A stretch of DNA of 55,000 nt. It comes from Thermosinus carboxydivorans Nor1. Its GTDB lineage: Bacteria > Bacillota > Negativicutes > Sporomusales > Thermosinaceae. The position numbers and the translations under genes were made by a program. The stretch is taken from NCBI RefSeq assembly GCF_000169155.1, contig NZ_AAWL01000009.1, forward strand, positions 1 through 55,000. Reading direction: 5' to 3'. Below, piece by piece: positions 1-8,094 of this stretch. Positions within the stretch are counted from its first letter, which is position 1; every line of letters begins with the position of its first letter. The notes under the pieces are model-generated. The model had not been told where the DNA came from. It ran no database searches and saw nothing but the letters and a program-made list of their open reading frames with translations.

Positions 1-31
1 TTTTTTTTATTGGTTAAAATAAATATTACTA

Positions 32-50
32 CCACCCCCCAGGGGGGTGG
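32..50. promoter_or_regulatory. Operator A of a CsoR/CstR-type repressor, upstream of the SBF permease
   Basis: The sequence CCACCCCCCAGGGGGGTGG is a perfect 19-nt palindrome centred on one A. It lies between an AT-rich stretch that could hold the -10 region and the ribosome binding site of the permease. The 14-nt core CCRCCCCCCAGGGG recurs on the minus strand near 13443-13462 and 23498-23513, the latter in front of a CsoR-family repressor gene. GC tracts flanking a short centre are the known operator type of the CsoR/RcnR/CstR family. The -35 region may lie outside the window. Confidence 0.7.
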
Positions 51-76
51 GGATATATTATAGGAAGGTGAAGTTT

Positions 77-1057
77 GTGTGGGTCTTGCTCAAAAAAGTT
101 AATCAAAACCTGATCATAGCTATACCCGTTGCTATGTTGCTGGGATTTCTGGCAGGTATAATTGCCGATACAGCCATGCTGAAGCCATGGATAACACCTT
201 TGACTATTGTTATGGTATATCCAATGATGGTTACGCTTAACTTCAAAAAAGTATTGGTAGGGAAAGATACGAAAGCACAAGTTCTGGCGTTATTAGTAAA
301 CTTCGGAATGATACCGCTATTGGCATATCTGACAGGACAAATCTTTTTCCCGGATGAGCCCTATCTTCAGCTTGGGTTATTAATAGCGGGTTTGGTGCCG
401 ACCAGCGGCATGACTGTATCGTGGACAGGTTTTGCTAAGGGGAATGTTGAAGCGGCGACCAAGATGACAATTATTGGCCTCCTCGCAGGGTCGTTAGCAA
501 CGCCGTTTTACCTTCAATTCTTGCTCGGAACGGTAGCTAACGTTGATTTTGGCGAAGTCTTAAGTCAAATTTTAACTATAATCATCGCCCCAATGATCGC
601 CGGGTTCTTTACCCGACAGCTATTGGTCAATAGATACGGGCAAGCGGCATTTCAAAAGGAAGTTGCTCCTAAGTTTCCACTTGTATCAACGGTGGGGGTT
701 CTAGGAATCGTCTTTATCGCCATTGCTTTAAAGGCGGGTACAATTATGCAAAGCCCGGAGCTGTTAATTCGTATCTTTATTCCGGTCATGGTTATTTATA
801 TAGCAAATTTTGCCGTGAGCACGCTTGTCGGTAAGAAGCTACTGCCGAGAGATGATGCCATTGCGCTGGTGTACGGAACGGTAATGCGTAATTTATCCAT
901 TGCTCTGGCGATCGCAATGAACACTTTCCGCGAAGCGGGGGCAGAGGCTTCCTTAGTTATAGCTGCGGCGTACATTATTCAAGTGCAATCGGCCGCCTGG
1001 TATGTCCGGTTTACGGATGCGCTATTTGGGCCTCAAACTGGCATCCGGGATAGATAG
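77..1057 (+). CDS. SBF/ACR3-fold (bile acid:sodium symporter superfamily) permease
   Basis: A polytopic inner-membrane protein of about 326 residues with roughly ten hydrophobic segments, resembling the SBF/ACR3 superfamily. The open frame begins with GTG at 47, but AGGAAGG at 62-68 fits the GTG at 77 best. In arsenite exporters of the ACR3 type the fourth segment carries an essential Cys in a G-L-A-P-C-T context; here the matching stretch reads GLVPTSGMTVSW without Cys, so arsenite export should not be assumed. A Glu/Arg-containing stretch near the C-terminus (NTFREAGAEASL) is retained. The substrate is unknown. The operator at 32-50 suggests control by the CstR-like repressor encoded at 23204-23476, hence a sulfur-stress or metal-stress role, which is inference. 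Confidence 0.75.
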   Translation: MWVLLKKVNQNLIIAIPVAMLLGFLAGIIADTAMLKPWITPLTIVMVYPMMVTLNFKKVLVGKDTKAQVLALLVNFGMIPLLAYLTGQIFFPDEPYLQLGLLIAGLVPTSGMTVSWTGFAKGNVEAATKMTIIGLLAGSLATPFYLQFLLGTVANVDFGEVLSQILTIIIAPMIAGFFTRQLLVNRYGQAAFQKEVAPKFPLVSTVGVLGIVFIAIALKAGTIMQSPELLIRIFIPVMVIYIANFAVSTLVGKKLLPRDDAIALVYGTVMRNLSIALAIAMNTFREAGAEASLVIAAAYIIQVQSAAWYVRFTDALFGPQTGIRDR

Positions 1058-1718
1058 TCAAACCTGACTCTCAATCTTTCGATATATGTCGGAAGTTGTT
1101 TCTTTTTGCGCATTGTATTCTGCCTACGGTTGTATATCATGAAATTATCAGTGGTTCTATTTTCTGTTAGCCCTGCTTGTTTTATCCAAAAATAAGCCGG
1201 AAGAGGCGCCGCGGGTGCAGCCACCTCTACCGGACAATAGAAGTGACTATCCTGTGTATTAACCGGCAAAGGCCGGTTATCGATTATTCCGATAAAAATT
1301 AAGGGCGGAGGAGTAAAAACTCCTCCGCCCAAACGCCCCATCCCTACAGATAACGTTGGCCGAAAAGGAAGCAAACCAGGGTTAAGTCAATCCGGCAACT
1401 CTGGGGAATGGTATCACGCGGCATAAGTGGGGTTAAATATAGAGAAAACACTATCCCACGAACTGGTCAACACATTGCAATCCACCGAGAAACACTCAAA
1501 TAAACTTGCACGGGTTTAAACCAGAGAATGTAGGGATGGTGCTTACTTAAAGCATAGCACGAACTGACAAAAAGTGCAATACTTATCTGAAAATTTCCGC
1601 TAATTTTTTGCGGCCTTGCCCAGAATTTTCGCGGCAGGTAGTACACCAGCCGTTGACTCACCTGTCCATCTATTGTAAATTAAGGAAAAGTATGTAGAAA
1701 GGAAGGCAGGTATTAAGC
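1058..1718. other. Gene-poor interval of about 660 bp
   Basis: No convincing gene is seen. Open frames on the minus strand (1033-1374 and 1467-1661) have no ribosome binding site and no recognisable domain. The only strong structure is the hairpin at 1303-1330. The interval borders two decayed genes, so it may be degraded coding sequence, but nothing in it could be identified. Confidence 0.5.
1303..1330. repeat. Perfect 12-bp inverted repeat with AAAA loop
   Basis: GGGCGGAGGAGT and ACTCCTCCGCCC pair perfectly around a four-base loop. Neither side has a clear run of T, so it is not a canonical terminator, although on the minus strand it is followed by an AT-rich TTAATTTTTAT. It lies about 250 bp after the SBF permease stop. 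It may be an mRNA 3'-end structure or a remnant of a mobile element. Confidence 0.6.
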
Positions 1719-2075
1719 ATGAACAAGATCAATTGGGGGATTATTGCAACAGGCACGATTGCGAAAAAGTTTGCCGCCACGATTGCCCAGCTCGCTGACT
1801 GCGTGGAGATGAACGATAAGGCCTGCCAAGTGTTTGAAAAATACGGCGGTAGCCAGCTTATCGGTCAAAACGTGTTTACCTGCCATTCCGAGCCTTCCCG
1901 CAAGAAATTAGCGTATTTAATCACTAATCAGGAAACCAATTGCTATACCATTGAAAAAAACGGCATAAAAAAGCTCATCTATCAGACGCCGTGGTATAAA
2001 GACGGCCAATTCGGCGGTTTGGTCGAATTATCACTGGAAATTCCCTTCGAGATGCCGCACTTTGTACGGACATAA
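1719..2075 (+). pseudogene. Chimeric remnant: Gfo/Idh/MocA N-terminus joined to a small PAS-type protein
   Basis: The 118-residue frame starts well (AAAGGAAGG before the ATG) and ends at a good terminator, but its two halves look like different proteins. Residues 1 to about 27 (NWGIIATGTIAKKF) match the Rossmann nucleotide-binding start of Gfo/Idh/MocA oxidoreductases, which normally exceed 300 residues. From about residue 29 (EMNDKACQVFEKYGG) to the end (SLEIPFEMPHFVR) it resembles a small stand-alone PAS-like protein lacking its first 25-30 residues. The simplest reading is a deletion that fused the start of one gene to the rest of another. It may still be expressed, but neither parent activity is expected. 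The neighbour at 2103-2477 is also a deletion remnant. Confidence 0.6.
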
Positions 2076-2099
2076 CCCTTCCTTGCGGAAGGGTTTTTA
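2074..2099 (+). terminator. Rho-independent terminator after the chimeric frame
   Basis: AACCCTTCC and GGAAGGGTT form a 9-bp stem with a TTGC loop followed by a T run. It directly follows the stop codon of the chimeric frame. Confidence 0.85.
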
Positions 2100-2102
2100 T
2101 AT

Positions 2103-2477
2103 TTATCCTGCCTGGCCGCTAGCCGTCTGCGTTATTTGGTCACGCAAGAGGCGTTTTAAGATCTTGCCTGTCTGGTTTTTCGGCAGAGCATCAACGAGAA
2201 TGAAATCACGGGGGATCTTGTAACCGGCCAGGTTGGCTTGGAGGTATTCCCGAATTGCCCGTTTATCAAAGGTATAGCCTTCTGCCATGACAAGGTAAGC
2301 ACGTACGTTATCTTCAGCACAAACTGGCAGCACATCCCGGAAAGCTCCGGCGTTGCTGACAAGGTTCTTATGGGTCAGGACTGCCCCTTTAGGATTGCCT
2401 GTTGTTCCTGAAGTATAGATGATTGCACAGGGATGGTCGGCGAGTAAAGCCGGTGGTCGGCGGTGTAAGACTGTCAA
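2103..2477 (-). pseudogene. Internally deleted long-chain acyl-CoA synthetase (AMP-binding) remnant
   Basis: The 124-residue frame contains the AMP-binding P-loop motif ([21 protein letters not shown], residues about 19-39) and, only some 20 residues later, the C-terminal subdomain with GYKIPRDF and the lysine-containing [15 protein letters not shown]. In intact FadD-type enzymes these motifs are roughly 300 residues apart, so most of the large domain is missing, with the join close to [10 protein letters not shown]. The first 150 or more residues are also absent. Upstream on the same strand (about 2465-2560) another frame continues with coding-like sequence, which suggests an additional frameshift. 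No activity is expected. Confidence 0.8.
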
Positions 2478-2718
2478 TAGTTTCTTGAGTTAGGGCTTGT
2501 TTGAAATCGGGGATAACGGGGTGAGTTAATTCTTGCGCATAGCCGTAATTTTTTTGAATATGAGAAAATATACTATGCTTTACGCAATTTTTTTGTTTAC
2601 AGGTAAAATCCTCGAGTAGTTGCAGCCTATGAATTCTAGTTTATGGCCTACATACTTTACGCCTGGCGATGACATACTAAAACTAAAAAGCTTGTTTAGC
2701 TTGGGCGGAGGTAGTTCA

Positions 2719-2976
2719 ATGGAAAAGATTCGTTACTTTATTACCAAAAACTGCAAGAAGTGTGACGCTTGTTTGGAACATTGCCCGGAAGGCGCCGTGA
2801 GTGCCGGTAAAGACGGGAATATTGTCAATGACAATTGCACTGGCTGCGGTGAGTGTGAAGCGGTATGCCCTAATGGCGCCATTGTCAGGGAAACCGACCC
2901 CTACCGCACGATTAACCGGGAGATGGATTCTTTCTTTGGCGGCGGGGCATGGCCGCTGGGTGACCGAAAATGGTGA
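2719..2976 (+). CDS. Small 2[4Fe-4S] ferredoxin
   Basis: An 85-residue ferredoxin with two [4Fe-4S] motifs: CKKCDACLEHCP and CTGCGECEAVCP. The open frame extends to 2620, but the ATG at 2719 has a GGAGG at the right distance and begins a normal ferredoxin N-terminus (MEKIRYFITKNC). The protein ends with a short tail after the second cluster motif. It lies 36 bp upstream of the cstA-like transporter on the same strand and is probably cotranscribed with it. Its electron-transfer partner cannot be read from the window. Confidence 0.88.
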   Translation: MEKIRYFITKNCKKCDACLEHCPEGAVSAGKDGNIVNDNCTGCGECEAVCPNGAIVRETDPYRTINREMDSFFGGGAWPLGDRKW

Positions 2977-3012
2977 AGTAGGCGAAACTGTTGACGAAAG
3001 GGTGGTTTTAGT

Positions 3013-4773
3013 ATGAATGCGATATACCTTGTCTTAATTTCGGCTCTTGTTTTAACGCTGGCCTACCGTTACTACGGCTATTTCCTTGTTACCAAAGTCC
3101 TTGTCATCGATTCGCAAAAAACAACGCCAGCCCACCGGTTAAATGACGGGCGTGATTACATCCCAACCAACAAGTGGGTGGTTTTTGGCCACCATTTTGC
3201 CGCTATAGCCGGGGCAGGTCCGCTGGTAGGACCGGTGTTGGCCGCTCAGTTCGGCTATGTGCCGGGTATGCTATGGCTGCTTATCGGCGCTGTGCTGGCC
3301 GGCGCTGTCCACGATACTGTCGTCCTGTTCGCTTCGGTGCGTCACAATGGCCGGTCACTAGCCGAAATTGCCAAAGATGAGGTCAGTAAAGTGACAGGCG
3401 TAGCAACAAACTTTGCGGTTCTCCTAATTGTATTGCTGGCCATGGCCGGTCTGGCGATCGTCGTTGTTCATGCTCTGCATGACAATCCTTGGGGCACTTT
3501 TACCGTGGCATCGACTATCCCCAGTGCTATGCTTATCGGCATTTATATGCATATGCTGCGTCCCGGGAACATCCGCGAAGCTTCGATTATGGGCGTGATA
3601 TTGGTGCTGCTGGGAGTCATCGCCGGACCGTATATAAAAGCTTCTGCCATTGCCAATTGGTTTTTGTATGACGAAAAACAGCTTAAAATCTTGCTGCCAA
3701 CCTATGGTTTTCTTGCCGCCGTTTTACCGGTTTGGCTGCTGCTTGCCCCCCGTGACTATCTTAGTTCGTATATGAAAATAGGTACCATTGCCGCTTTGGC
3801 CCTGGGAATTATCATTGTGCGGCCCGAAATTCACGCCGAACCTTTTACCCGGTTTATAAACGGCGGTGGGCCCATTATCCCCGGTCCCGTATGGCCGTTT
3901 CTAATGATTACCATTGCCTGTGGCGCCATTTCGGGTTTCCATGCCCTCATTGGATCGGGGACAACGCCGAAACTGATTGACAACGAACGCGACATCCAGC
4001 TGGTAGGCTTTGGCGCCATGCTGACCGAGTCTTTCGTTGGGGTCATGGCCCTTATTGCTGCCACGGTACTGCTGCCTGGCGACTATTTTGCTATCAATAC
4101 GCCCAAAGCCGTTTTTGACAAATTGGCTCCTCTTGGTTATACCATGCAAAACCTGCCCGAACTTTCCGCGCTGGTCGGAGAAAACGTGGCTCATCGCCCC
4201 GGCGGCGCCGTTTCGCTGGCCGTTGGCATGGCCTATATCTTTTCCAGCATTCCCGGCCTGAAAGGGATAATGGCTTATTGGTACCAGTTTGCCATCATGT
4301 TTGAGGCCTTGTTCATCCTGACCACCATTGATGCTGGCACGCGTGTCGCCCGCTATATCGTTCAGGATATCCTCGGGCGGGTATATGAACCTTTTCGGAA
4401 AGTGAATTGGTGGCCGGGCGTGCTTATCACTAGCTTCCTTGTCTCTTTCGGATGGGGTTACTTGCTCTACGGCGGCAGTGTATCAACCATCTGGCCGATT
4501 TTCGGCGTGTCTAACCAACTTTTGGCTACCCTGGCGCTGGCCATTGGTACTACTATTATTCTCAAGCACCACAAGCGCTGGGATTATGCCATGATTACCC
4601 TCATTCCCACCATTGTGCTGTTTGTCACCACGGTAACAGCGGGGGTGCAGTCAGTTATTACCAATTATTGGCCTAATGGCATGATCCTTAATACCGTACT
4701 TATGGTGCTGATGATCATTGCTGTAATTGTGATTATTGTTGACTCCGCTTACCGGTGGACAAAAATTAAATAG
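3013..4773 (+). CDS. cstA: CstA family carbon starvation / pyruvate-peptide transporter
   Basis: A 586-residue polytopic membrane protein with the CstA family signature throughout, for example the N-terminal HRLNDGRDYIPTNKWVVFGHHFAAIAGAGPL region (quoted in parts: NDGRDY, GHHFAAIAGAGPLVGPV) and GSGTTPKLI near residue 315. CstA and BtsT proteins import pyruvate or peptides. AAAGGGTGG precedes the ATG at 3013. The upstream ferredoxin is probably in the same transcript. It ends at an intrinsic terminator that overlaps the stop codon. Substrate preference between pyruvate and peptides cannot be decided from sequence. Confidence 0.9.
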   Translation: MNAIYLVLISALVLTLAYRYYGYFLVTKVLVIDSQKTTPAHRLNDGRDYIPTNKWVVFGHHFAAIAGAGPLVGPVLAAQFGYVPGMLWLLIGAVLAGAVHDTVVLFASVRHNGRSLAEIAKDEVSKVTGVATNFAVLLIVLLAMAGLAIVVVHALHDNPWGTFTVASTIPSAMLIGIYMHMLRPGNIREASIMGVILVLLGVIAGPYIKASAIANWFLYDEKQLKILLPTYGFLAAVLPVWLLLAPRDYLSSYMKIGTIAALALGIIIVRPEIHAEPFTRFINGGGPIIPGPVWPFLMITIACGAISGFHALIGSGTTPKLIDNERDIQLVGFGAMLTESFVGVMALIAATVLLPGDYFAINTPKAVFDKLAPLGYTMQNLPELSALVGENVAHRPGGAVSLAVGMAYIFSSIPGLKGIMAYWYQFAIMFEALFILTTIDAGTRVARYIVQDILGRVYEPFRKVNWWPGVLITSFLVSFGWGYLLYGGSVSTIWPIFGVSNQLLATLALAIGTTIILKHHKRWDYAMITLIPTIVLFVTTVTAGVQSVITNYWPNGMILNTVLMVLMIIAVIVIIVDSAYRWTKIK

Positions 4774-4792
4774 CCCGGCAGGGCTTTTTTTT
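4772..4792 (+). terminator. Terminator of the ferredoxin-cstA unit
   Basis: AGCCC and GGGCT form a short GC-rich stem with loop GGCA, followed by at least seven T residues. The hairpin begins inside the stop codon of cstA. Confidence 0.85.
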
Positions 4793-4862
4793 GAGCGGCA
4801 GGTACCGGTCGGTTTTTTGCCGAATGATTGAGCATCTCTTATGAGGATGAGGAGGGGTTTAG

Positions 4863-5861
4863 TTGGAACAAGTCTTGCCCAATCTTTACCGGGTGGAAGT
4901 TCCTTTGCCGAACAATCCTTTGCGGGCGCTCAATTCTTATCTGGTCGTTGGACCGCGGCGCAGTCTGCTGATTGATACCGGGCTTAACCGGGCAGAGTGT
5001 CGGGAAGCTCTGCTTGGTGCACTGACCAATTTGGGAATCGATTTGGCGAGTCTTGACTTTTTCATTACCCATTTACACGCCGATCATTCCGGACTGATTG
5101 GTGAGCTTGCCGGCCAGGAGGCGACAATATATGCTTCGGCTGCCGATGCGGCGGTCATTAACTCCATGGGCATTTCGACCGAGCATTGGGATCGCATGGC
5201 TGCTTATGCGCGTCGCAGCGGTTTTCCTGACGAAATCCTGGCGGAGGCAATTCGCAAGCATCCAGGCGTGCGGTTTTCTACCCGCCGGCCGGTGCCGTTC
5301 ATAGCGGTACGCGAAGGTTATCGCCTGGTTATTGGCGACTATGAGTTTACGTGTATTACTACCCCCGGACATACACCTGGGCATGTATGTCTTTATGAAC
5401 CTAACCGGAAAATTCTTTTTTCCGGCGACCATATTCTCGACCATATTACGCCGAATATTTCGCTTTGGTCAGATGAAGAAAATGTATTGGCCGTATATCT
5501 TACCAGTCTGGAAAAAGTCCGCCGACTGCGGGTTGAGCTTGTACTGCCCGGTCATCGCCGTATATTTTCCGATTGCCGGCGGCGGATTGACGAGCTGGCG
5601 GAACACCACCGGCAGCGCCTTGTGGAAATCATAGGCATCCTGGAAGACAACGGTGCCCTCAGTGCTTACGAAGTGGCGGCACGGATGCGATGGGACTTGT
5701 CCTATTCTACATGGGAAGATTTCCCGCCGCCCCAGAAATGGTTTGCCGTTGGCGAGGCGATTGCTCACCTGCGGTACTTGGAGGAGCGGGGACAAATCCG
5801 CCGCGCTGGCTGCGATCCGGTGATAACCTTTGCTCATAGCGAGAACATCTGCCCAGGTTAA
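4863..5861 (+). CDS. Metallo-beta-lactamase-fold hydrolase with C-terminal winged helix
   Basis: A 332-residue protein with the metal-binding motif THLHADHSG (near residue 68), a second histidine in TTPGHTPGHVCLY, an aspartate in FSGDHILDH and a late histidine in VLPGHRR. This is the glyoxalase-II/LACTB2-like branch. Residues from about 250 form a helical winged-helix-like tail (AYEVAARMRWDLSYSTW, IAHLRYLEERGQI). The start is TTG, six bases after GGAGGGG. It stands alone between two terminators. The substrate is unknown; thioester or phosphodiester hydrolysis are both possible for this family. Confidence 0.85.
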   Translation: MEQVLPNLYRVEVPLPNNPLRALNSYLVVGPRRSLLIDTGLNRAECREALLGALTNLGIDLASLDFFITHLHADHSGLIGELAGQEATIYASAADAAVINSMGISTEHWDRMAAYARRSGFPDEILAEAIRKHPGVRFSTRRPVPFIAVREGYRLVIGDYEFTCITTPGHTPGHVCLYEPNRKILFSGDHILDHITPNISLWSDEENVLAVYLTSLEKVRRLRVELVLPGHRRIFSDCRRRIDELAEHHRQRLVEIIGILEDNGALSAYEVAARMRWDLSYSTWEDFPPPQKWFAVGEAIAHLRYLEERGQIRRAGCDPVITFAHSENICPG

Positions 5862-5868
5862 AACAAAC

Positions 5869-5898
5869 GAGCTGCCAGAGGTTGGCAGCTCTTAAATT
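5869..5898 (+). terminator. Hairpin after the MBL-fold gene
   Basis: GAGCTGCCA and TGGCAGCTC form a 9-bp stem followed by TTAAATTA. The T run is weak, but the position just after the stop codon and before a converging small gene supports a terminator. Confidence 0.65.
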
Positions 5899-5925
5899 AT
5901 ATCTGGAGACACCGGCCTACGCCAT

Positions 5926-6105
5926 TTACATCAAATCAAAGTGTTGGTTTTTCGTTCTTTTGGCGTTCAGATAGCTTTCAATCTGCTGCGTCAATAGTTT
6001 GTTATTCGCTTCGATCATCTCAGCGACGGCGGCGGTAATATCCTGCGATGCCTGCATTTTTTGCCCCGCAACCTGGAGGAGCTGTTCTTTGTTCATACCC
6101 AGCAT
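5926..6105 (-). CDS. Small helical protein of 59 residues, function unknown
   Basis: The minus strand encodes a 59-residue frame from an ATG at 6105 to a TAA at 5926, preceded by a very strong AAGGAGGTGA six bases upstream of the ATG. The product is rich in Gln, Ala, Met and Lys and looks like one or two amphipathic helices (residues about 5-45, with LLQVAGQKMQ and AEMIEANNKLLTQQ). I do not recognise the family. It is divergent from the TerC gene at 6264, with a Fur-like sequence between them. The strong ribosome binding site is the main argument that it is a gene. Confidence 0.65.
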   Translation of the reverse strand: MLGMNKEQLLQVAGQKMQASQDITAAVAEMIEANNKLLTQQIESYLNAKRTKNQHFDLM

Positions 6106-6192
6106 GGTTTCACCTCCTTGCTCCTGTTAGTATGTGCGCTTACCTGGCTGTTCCATCAGAATACCGTTTAACATTATTTAGCAGGTAAAGCA

Positions 6193-6210
6193 AATTATCA
6201 TTATCATTAC
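6193..6210. promoter_or_regulatory. Fur/MntR-like operator
   Basis: AATTATCATTATCATTAC contains overlapping TTATCA hexamers and, on the other strand, GTAATGATAATGATAATT. This resembles the hexamer array bound by Fur-family regulators. It lies between the divergent small gene and the TerC gene, about 55 bp before the latter. The metal specificity cannot be read. It is a match by eye only. Confidence 0.45.
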
Positions 6211-6263
6211 CTGGGGAAAACTAAAAACGTCGGTTTTGGTCTGGTGGACAGGAGGTTGAGGCG

Positions 6264-6941
6264 ATGATGGACGCGAGTTTCTGGGTTGGCGTGTTCAGCA
6301 TTACTACAATCAATTTATTGCTAAGCGGCGACAATGCTTTGGTGATTGCTCTGGCCAGTCGCAATCTGCCCGCCCGGCAGCAGCGCTCGGCCGTTTTTTG
6401 GGGAGGCGTCGGCGCAATTATTTTGCGGATTATCCTGACCTTAATTGCTATTTTTTTATTGCAAATACCATATTTGCAACTATTGGGCGGACTATTACTG
6501 CTGTGGGTAGCTATTAAGCTTATTAGCGACAAGAAAGAACCCTATGAAGAAATCGAGGCAGCAAACAGCTTATGGGCGGCGGTCAAGACCATCCTGGTTG
6601 CCGACTTAGTTATGAGTCTTGATAATGTATTGGCCATAGCCGGTATTGCCAAAGGCAACGTTCCACTGCTGGTTATTGGTCTTGGTATTAGTATTCCCAT
6701 CATTATCTGGGGCAGTAAAGCTATTATGTTATTGATGGAGCGCTGGTCGGTTATAATTTTACTTGGTGCGGCGTTTCTTGGCTGGACAGCCGGGGAAATG
6801 GTGTTGGCCGACAAGCAAGTTGAAATTTGGCTGGCGGCCTATTCTTGGGCTTACTGGGCGGTCCCAGCGCTGTTCGCCGCCGTCGTGGTTGTCATAGATC
6901 TAATCCAAAAACAACGGGACAAGGAAAGAGGTTCTGCTTAA
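6264..6941 (+). CDS. TerC family membrane protein (YjbE type), putative metal exporter
   Basis: A 225-residue inner-membrane protein with about seven hydrophobic segments and the two acidic TerC signatures: LLLSGDNALVIALASRNLP near the N-terminus and DLVMSLDNVLAIAGIAKGN in the middle. TerC-type proteins of this group are linked to manganese export and to metalation of secreted enzymes. GACAGGAGG precedes the start; either of two adjacent ATG codons could be used. It is a paralogue of the TerC at 15155-15850 but lacks the manganese riboswitch found there and instead has a Fur-like box upstream. It ends before a strong shared hairpin. Confidence 0.85.
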   Translation: MMDASFWVGVFSITTINLLLSGDNALVIALASRNLPARQQRSAVFWGGVGAIILRIILTLIAIFLLQIPYLQLLGGLLLLWVAIKLISDKKEPYEEIEAANSLWAAVKTILVADLVMSLDNVLAIAGIAKGNVPLLVIGLGISIPIIIWGSKAIMLLMERWSVIILLGAAFLGWTAGEMVLADKQVEIWLAAYSWAYWAVPALFAAVVVVIDLIQKQRDKERGSA

Positions 6942-6945
6942 AGCT

Positions 6946-6988
6946 ACACAAGGCCTAGCCTCCCGCTGACGGAGGTTAGGCCTTGTGT
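6946..6988. terminator. Hairpin between convergent terC and cysK
   Basis: Two 17-nt arms beginning ACACAAGGCC and ending GGCCTTGTGT pair with a single mismatch around a nine-base loop. It sits exactly between convergent genes and probably ends both transcripts, although T runs are short. Confidence 0.7.
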
Positions 6989-7956
6989 CACGATTTCACA
7001 AATAAATCGCTGCTCAAGTATTTCATGCCGCTATCGCAGAGGATAGTGACAATCGTTGTTCCGGGTGCACACTCTTTAGCCAGTTTGAGGGCAGCGGCCA
7101 CGTTACCGCCGGCCGTATACCCGACCAGTAATCCCTCTTCTGCTGCCAGGCGGCGGGCAGTTGCCACCGCTTCCTCGTCGGTGACGGTCAGGTAACCATC
7201 ACATAGATCTTGCCGCCATAATCCCGGAATCATGGCATAGCTCGAACCTTGCAGCTTGTGCTGGGGGCTAGTGACAGGCTTGCCGGCCAGTACCGGCGCC
7301 GACGCCGGCTCTACAGCGAGGCAGCGGATGGCCGGATTTTTTGCTTTCAGGGTGCTCGCCACGCCGACAAAAGTACCGGCCGTACCCACGACGTCTAAAA
7401 AAATGTCTATTTTTCCTTCAAGCTGATCCCAGATCTCTTGACCGGTGGTTGCGGCATGGGCGGCTACGTTGCTGGGGTTATGGAACTGATCCACAAAAAA
7501 GGCTTGTAATTCTTGGGCAATTTGGCGTCCGCGTTCTTCAACGAGTTTCAGGTCTTGTCCTGTTACCTGGCCGGGTTTTCCACCTGGCCCTTGCGGGACA
7601 AGTTCAACTTTGGCGCCCAGAGCCTGCAGGATCATCCGCCGTTCGGGACTGTTGCCTTCCGACATAACGGCAATGAAGCGATAGCCTTTGATGGCGCAGA
7701 CAATGGCAAGGCCAATGCCGGTATTACCGCTAGTTACTTCGACAACGGTGTCACCCGGTTTGAGTTTTCCCGCACGTTCGGCATCCTCAATCATTTGGCG
7801 GGCGATACGGTCTTTCATGCTTCCGCCTGGACTAAGGAATTCGGCCTTGGCGTAAATTTGCCCTGGTAAGTCGGCGTCCAGCCGGGCTAGGCGAATTAGG
7901 GGCGTGTTGCCGATGGCCTCGAGGGCAGACGAGCAAACTTTGGACCGGTTATTCAT
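6988..7956 (-). CDS. cysK: Cysteine synthase family PLP enzyme
   Basis: A 322-residue fold-type II PLP enzyme. The Schiff-base lysine lies in GGSMKDR (Lys48), the substrate loop in TSGNTGIGLA, and a glycine-rich phosphate loop in GTAGTF. The last, together with the C-terminal CDSGMKYLS, deviates from the usual GTGGT and PDTGERYLS, so it may be a cysteine synthase-like enzyme with altered acyl substrate. The frame is open to a GTG at 7974, but AGGAGG points to the ATG at 7956. O-acetylserine sulfhydrylase activity is the best guess; cystathionine beta-synthase-like use is the alternative. It stands alone and could link to the sulfur theme of the CstR-like repressor, but no operator of that type was seen at it. 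Confidence 0.82.
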   Translation of the reverse strand: MNNRSKVCSSALEAIGNTPLIRLARLDADLPGQIYAKAEFLSPGGSMKDRIARQMIEDAERAGKLKPGDTVVEVTSGNTGIGLAIVCAIKGYRFIAVMSEGNSPERRMILQALGAKVELVPQGPGGKPGQVTGQDLKLVEERGRQIAQELQAFFVDQFHNPSNVAAHAATTGQEIWDQLEGKIDIFLDVVGTAGTFVGVASTLKAKNPAIRCLAVEPASAPVLAGKPVTSPQHKLQGSSYAMIPGLWRQDLCDGYLTVTDEEAVATARRLAAEEGLLVGYTAGGNVAAALKLAKECAPGTTIVTILCDSGMKYLSSDLFVKS

Positions 7957-8094
7957 CTCCTGGCCTCCTCGCACTTGTACTCTATAAAAAATTCTCTATT
8001 TGTAAATCCTCCCGGAATTTAATTGGTGACTTTAGCGGAATGTATTGCATAGGATGTAAAAATAGCTACGCTAAGACTGAAGGAGGGTAAAGCA

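Noticed and set aside
1467-1661. Possible transposase or other gene remnant on the minus strand
   Set aside because: The translation has no motif, no ribosome binding site and no inverted-repeat ends, so calling it a mobile-element relic would be a guess.
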